In this document: in pieces, positions 41,231 to 43,399 of the stretch | Position numbering within the stretch: the first letter of the stretch is position 1 | Layout: each line of letters opens with the position of its first letter | Assembly: GCA_000432515.1 (NCBI GenBank) | Contig: HF995997.1 | Location: 15,153-58,551 of the forward strand | Length of the DNA: 43,399 nucleotides | Reading direction: 5' to 3' | From: Bacteroides sp. CAG:545 | GTDB taxonomy: Bacteria; Bacteroidota; Bacteroidia; Bacteroidales; UBA932 | Notes under the pieces: generated by a model | Told to the model about the DNA's origin: nothing | Seen by the model: the letters and a program-made list of their open reading frames with translations, nothing else | Database searches by the model: none | Position numbers and translations under genes: made by a program

Positions 41231-41304
41231 TACGCCACTCGCCTATGTGTTGCGCCACTCGCCTATGTGTTGCGCCCCTCTCCTGAGTGTTACGCCACTC
41301 TTGT
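41231..41304. repeat. 20-bp tandem repeat, about 3.7 copies
   Basis: Units at 41231, 41251 and 41271 share the pattern T(A/G)CGCCACTCGCCTATGTGT, with the third diverged (CCCCTCTCCTGAGTGT). A partial fourth starts at 41291. They stand directly before the inverted-repeat element at 41303. Confidence 0.85.
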
Positions 41305-41470
41305 AAGAAACTGTTTTGAAATTATTCACAGATGGTTTGAGTGGGCAAACTTTAGATCCAACAGAGGGTTCAGTGAAGATAGCTGGGCCTATCTGACCTG
41401 AAAACTCGGGAAGAAGATGAAGGAATTATACCTCAAACAACTATTCAATCATTTCAAAACAGTTTCTAAC
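41303..41470. mobile_element. 168-bp remnant with long terminal inverted repeats (MITE or decayed IS)
   Basis: AGAAACTGTTTTGAAAT (41306-41322) and its exact reverse complement (41451-41467) mark the ends. The similarity extends imperfectly to about 39 bp on each side, up to GTTTGAG. The inside contains a plus-strand stretch that reads SEDSWAYLT, then a stop, then KLGKKMKELYLKQL. This could be a transposase remnant, but I do not recognise the family. No complete transposase is present. Confidence 0.65.
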
Positions 41471-41924
41471 TTAGAGAGGTCCGCCAGCAGTCACCTATCG
41501 GTGGAATACCACACCACTCATCGAAGCAGCAATCTTGCTATTGAATAATTGAGCCAATGAGCATTCTGATAAGGCTGTTGATCTTGGTGTAATATGTTGA
41601 TTGATAGGTAATTGCGCAGGATGAGGGCTGAATGCAAATATGCTCATCACCCTAATTTTTTATGGGAGTGAGCATATTAGAAAATAGGCCTACATCTGCT
41701 TAATTGCTTATGGTACAATGGGTTATAAAGATTTCAGAGGCGCTTGCGCTATGTTCATTGGTTCCAAAATACCTCAGATAGTCCCTAACCTATACTTGGT
41801 CGAGTCGTGAATTATTAAAACTGAGACGATGGAGAAGCAGTGAGCGAATTGCAAAGCACCTTAGCAAACGGCCCAGGCAACGGTCTATGCGTAGTGTGTG
41901 CTTAAAGCGATATAGACTCGTAGA
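41471..41924. other. Gene-free stretch with one strong hairpin
   Basis: No convincing reading frame is present. A hairpin with a perfect 10-bp stem, AATATGCTCA/TGAGCATATT (41637-41678), has an inner CCC/GGG pairing around a T-rich loop. The segment is probably decayed mobile DNA. I looked for group II intron ends and a domain V and did not find them. Confidence 0.5.
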
Positions 41925-42254
41925 TTATTTTACCTCTTCCTTCAGTTTAGTAACCTTCTCCAAGGACAAGCCAGTAGCTTTTGCCACGACTTCGCAAGGA
42001 GTCCCTAACTGAAGCAGATTAATCGCAACCTCCTTATTCCGCTCATCTCGTCCTTCCTCACGATCTTCCTCACGACCTCTCACGAGTCTTTCTTCAAGTC
42101 CCGTCTTCTTGGCGTACTCGATTTGATTGTAGGTGTCACGTGCTGTTGTCATAGCCTTAATGTAATTTGTTTTGTCAATATTGTCTAAGCTCGCAAGTTC
42201 AGCGACATCGAAGAGCCTGCTGAAAATCTTGTCCCGTAGCGCCGCCGGCCTCAC
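41925..42254 (-). pseudogene. C-terminal fragment of an Rpn/PD-(D/E)XK transposase-family nuclease
   Basis: The 109-residue frame begins at a GTG with no proper N-terminus. It holds the conserved C-terminal part of the family: DKIFSRLFDVAELASLD, YNQIEYAKKTGLEE, a run of acidic-basic REEDREEGRDERNKE, and a final helix-turn-helix-like LLQLGTPCEVVAKATGLSLEKV. The nuclease core that would precede it is missing; sequence upstream of about 42240 is unrelated and GC-rich. It is a truncated, presumably inactive remnant. Confidence 0.75.
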
Positions 42255-42394
42255 GGAGAGCCTCTTCTACGACAACCTCGAAGACCTCCGCATCCTCGAA
42301 TCTTCCACCGGCCGCCACCATTATCGACCACAACGTAAAAGGAATCATCAACTACGCGGATGAGTTCTACAAGAAGTACTGGAGGTTCCTATAC
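42241..42394 (+). pseudogene. Unrecognised coding remnant with an apparent frameshift
   Basis: One frame reads LTESLFYDNLEDLRILES (42250-42303) and a second reads TIIDHNVKGIINYADEFYKKY to a stop at 42394. Together they look like the 3' end of one gene with a frameshift between. I do not recognise the family. It abuts the Rpn fragment head to head, marking a recombination joint near 42240. Confidence 0.4.
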
Positions 42395-42426
42395 TGATTA
42401 TAAAAGCTTATTCCAAAGGAATTCAG

Positions 42427-42434
42427 TATATTTG
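42427..42434 (+). promoter_or_regulatory. -7 box of the YhcG-like gene
   Basis: TATATTTG fits TAnnTTTG and lies 21 nt before the ATG at 42456. A TTTG at -33 is not seen, so the promoter is only partly supported. Confidence 0.4.
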
Positions 42435-42455
42435 CATACTTAACGCGATTGCCCT

Positions 42456-43352
42456 ATGGACAAGATAGAATCCAAATACCTCCAGGCCGTCGAACTAATC
42501 AAGACAGCCATTCTCCAGAGCCAGTACAATGCTATCCGGCTTGCTAATCAGGAACAGCTCAAACTGTACTTCGGGATTGGCCGGTACATTTCAGAGAACT
42601 CCCGCATCGGCTATTGGGGCACAGGAGCGCTTGAATTCATCAGCAGTCAGCTGAAGAATGACCTGCCTGGACTGATGGGTTTTGGAGTCACAAGCCTCAA
42701 GAATATGCGTAAGTTCTATGAGGCTTGGGCATCCCTTGAAGACAAATCGGCAAGTGCGCTTGCCGATTTACAAAATACTGATACTGACATTGTTGAAATT
42801 CGACAATTCCACTTGCCGAATTCGGCTGGATTTCCTTTAAGTGAGTCCCTGGCGGTTCCTTTCACGCAGCATATCAGAATCATTGAGGGGGCTAAAGACC
42901 GCGAAGAACGTTTGTTCTACATCCGTTTGACGGCAATGTCTCATCTCAGCGAAAAGGCTGTCATTAAGTCTATCAAAGAAGATGATTACCATCATAGTGG
43001 TTCTCTTCCGAACAACTTCCTCACTACAATTCCCGATGCCAAGAGCGCGCGTCGCGCCCTTCGTGCATTCAAGGATGAATACCTTCTGGACTTCATCAAT
43101 ACGGAGGAACTGGACGCCGGCGATATCGAAGATGTAGACGAACGAGTGCTGGAGCAAGAGATTGTGGACAACATCCGGGATTTCATACTCCGGTTCGGCC
43201 AGGACTTCCTCTTCTACAAGAATCAGTATACCGTTGATGTTAAAGGTCATACTTTCAAGATTGATCTGCTGTTCTATAACCGGGAGCTTGGATCACTCGT
43301 AGCGGTGGAACTCTTATGTTGTGCACAACATAACAGTTCTTATGCTGCGTAG
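42456..43352 (+). pseudogene. YhcG/DUF1016-family PD-(D/E)XK nuclease, truncated at the catalytic core
   Basis: The frame codes 298 residues. The N-terminal DUF1016 domain (about 10-170) is intact: LYFGIGRYISENSR, LPGLMGFGVTSLKNMRKFYEAW, VPFTQHIRIIEGAKDREERLFYIRL. The C-terminal nuclease domain begins normally (FGQDFLFYKNQYTVDV, FKIDLLFYNRELGSLVAVEL). The usual E-L-K of the active site is replaced by E-L-L-C-C, followed by a short foreign tail and stop. About 50-60 residues are missing. The break coincides with a 20-bp palindrome at 43314, so an insertion has cut the gene. It is most likely inactive as a nuclease. Confidence 0.82.
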
Positions 43353-43375
43353 ATAATTATGTTGTGTAGCAACAT
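43314..43375. mobile_element. Palindromic end of an element inserted in the YhcG-like gene
   Basis: TTATGTTGTG/CACAACATAA is a perfect 20-bp palindrome (43314-43333). It is followed by a related hairpin, ATGTTG...CAACAT (43359-43375). They start exactly where the nuclease similarity stops. The element runs off the right edge, so its type is unknown. Confidence 0.55.
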
Positions 43376-43399
43376 GAAATAGTTGAAAATCAATCTTAT

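Noticed and set aside
41471..41924. Possible group II intron or other ribozyme remnant
   Set aside because: The characteristic 5' GTGCG start, domain V and a reverse-transcriptase frame were not found.

Overview
This window looks like a chromosomal segment of an uncultured gut-type Bacteroidales (Bacteroidota) of intermediate G+C. The reasons are a SusC/SusD pair, fimbrillin-type (Mfa-like) lipoproteins, BACON and BspA-type leucine-rich repeats, RagB-style lipoboxes, promoters of the Bacteroides type (TTTG, about 20 nt, TAnnTTTG) and the near absence of Shine-Dalgarno sites. I see no rRNA, tRNA or CRISPR array.

Layout. Bases 1-312 hold the end of a secreted metallophosphoesterase gene. Bases 333-21208 lie on the minus strand: a HAD phosphatase, class I fumarase, release factor 2 (prfB), a metallophosphoesterase-GDPD fusion with a GlpT transporter, a Uup-type ABC-F ATPase, TrkA, a GT2 glycosyltransferase and a His/Cys-tailed SlyD. 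Next comes a four-gene operon: SusC, SusD, a surface lipoprotein and a GHL10 (DigH-like) glycosidase. Bases 21352-26023 are on the plus strand: a TIGR02757/DUF2400 protein, a zeta-toxin-like kinase, TldD and TldE. TldE carries an in-frame Gly-rich 36-bp tandem repeat inserted in its conserved C-terminal part.

Bases 26.0-31.4 kb are an accessory island. A two-gene ATPase plus TOPRIM-like module (candidate anti-phage system) sits exactly between two perfect 63-bp direct repeats. Beside it is a REP-associated tyrosine transposase (RAYT) surrounded by pairs of palindromes with compensatory base changes, that is, a REPtron-like unit. An ORF6N gene truncated in a REP palindrome and a DUF2442-double-HTH regulator follow.

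Bases 31.4-36.6 kb form a surface-protein locus. A promoter with a 10-G tract between its two boxes (a likely phase-variation switch) precedes a 52-codon small ORF, a 1167-aa lipoprotein (fimbrillin-like / LRR / BACON / M64 metallopeptidase) and a second fimbrillin-like lipoprotein. A 166-bp inverted-repeat element lies between the last two genes. Another REP pair has landed in the terminator of nadD with a 26-bp duplication.

Bases 36.9-41.1 kb are housekeeping: nadD-gmk (minus), then ribulokinase araB and class II aldolase fba (plus). From 41.16 kb to the end is a decayed region: 20-bp tandem repeats, a 168-bp element with long terminal inverted repeats, an Rpn-nuclease fragment and a YhcG/DUF1016 nuclease gene cut off at its catalytic lysine by a palindrome-bearing insertion.

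The window also shows a compositional oddity: the pentamer CAATG/CATTG is several times more frequent than base composition predicts in the core genes I counted by eye.
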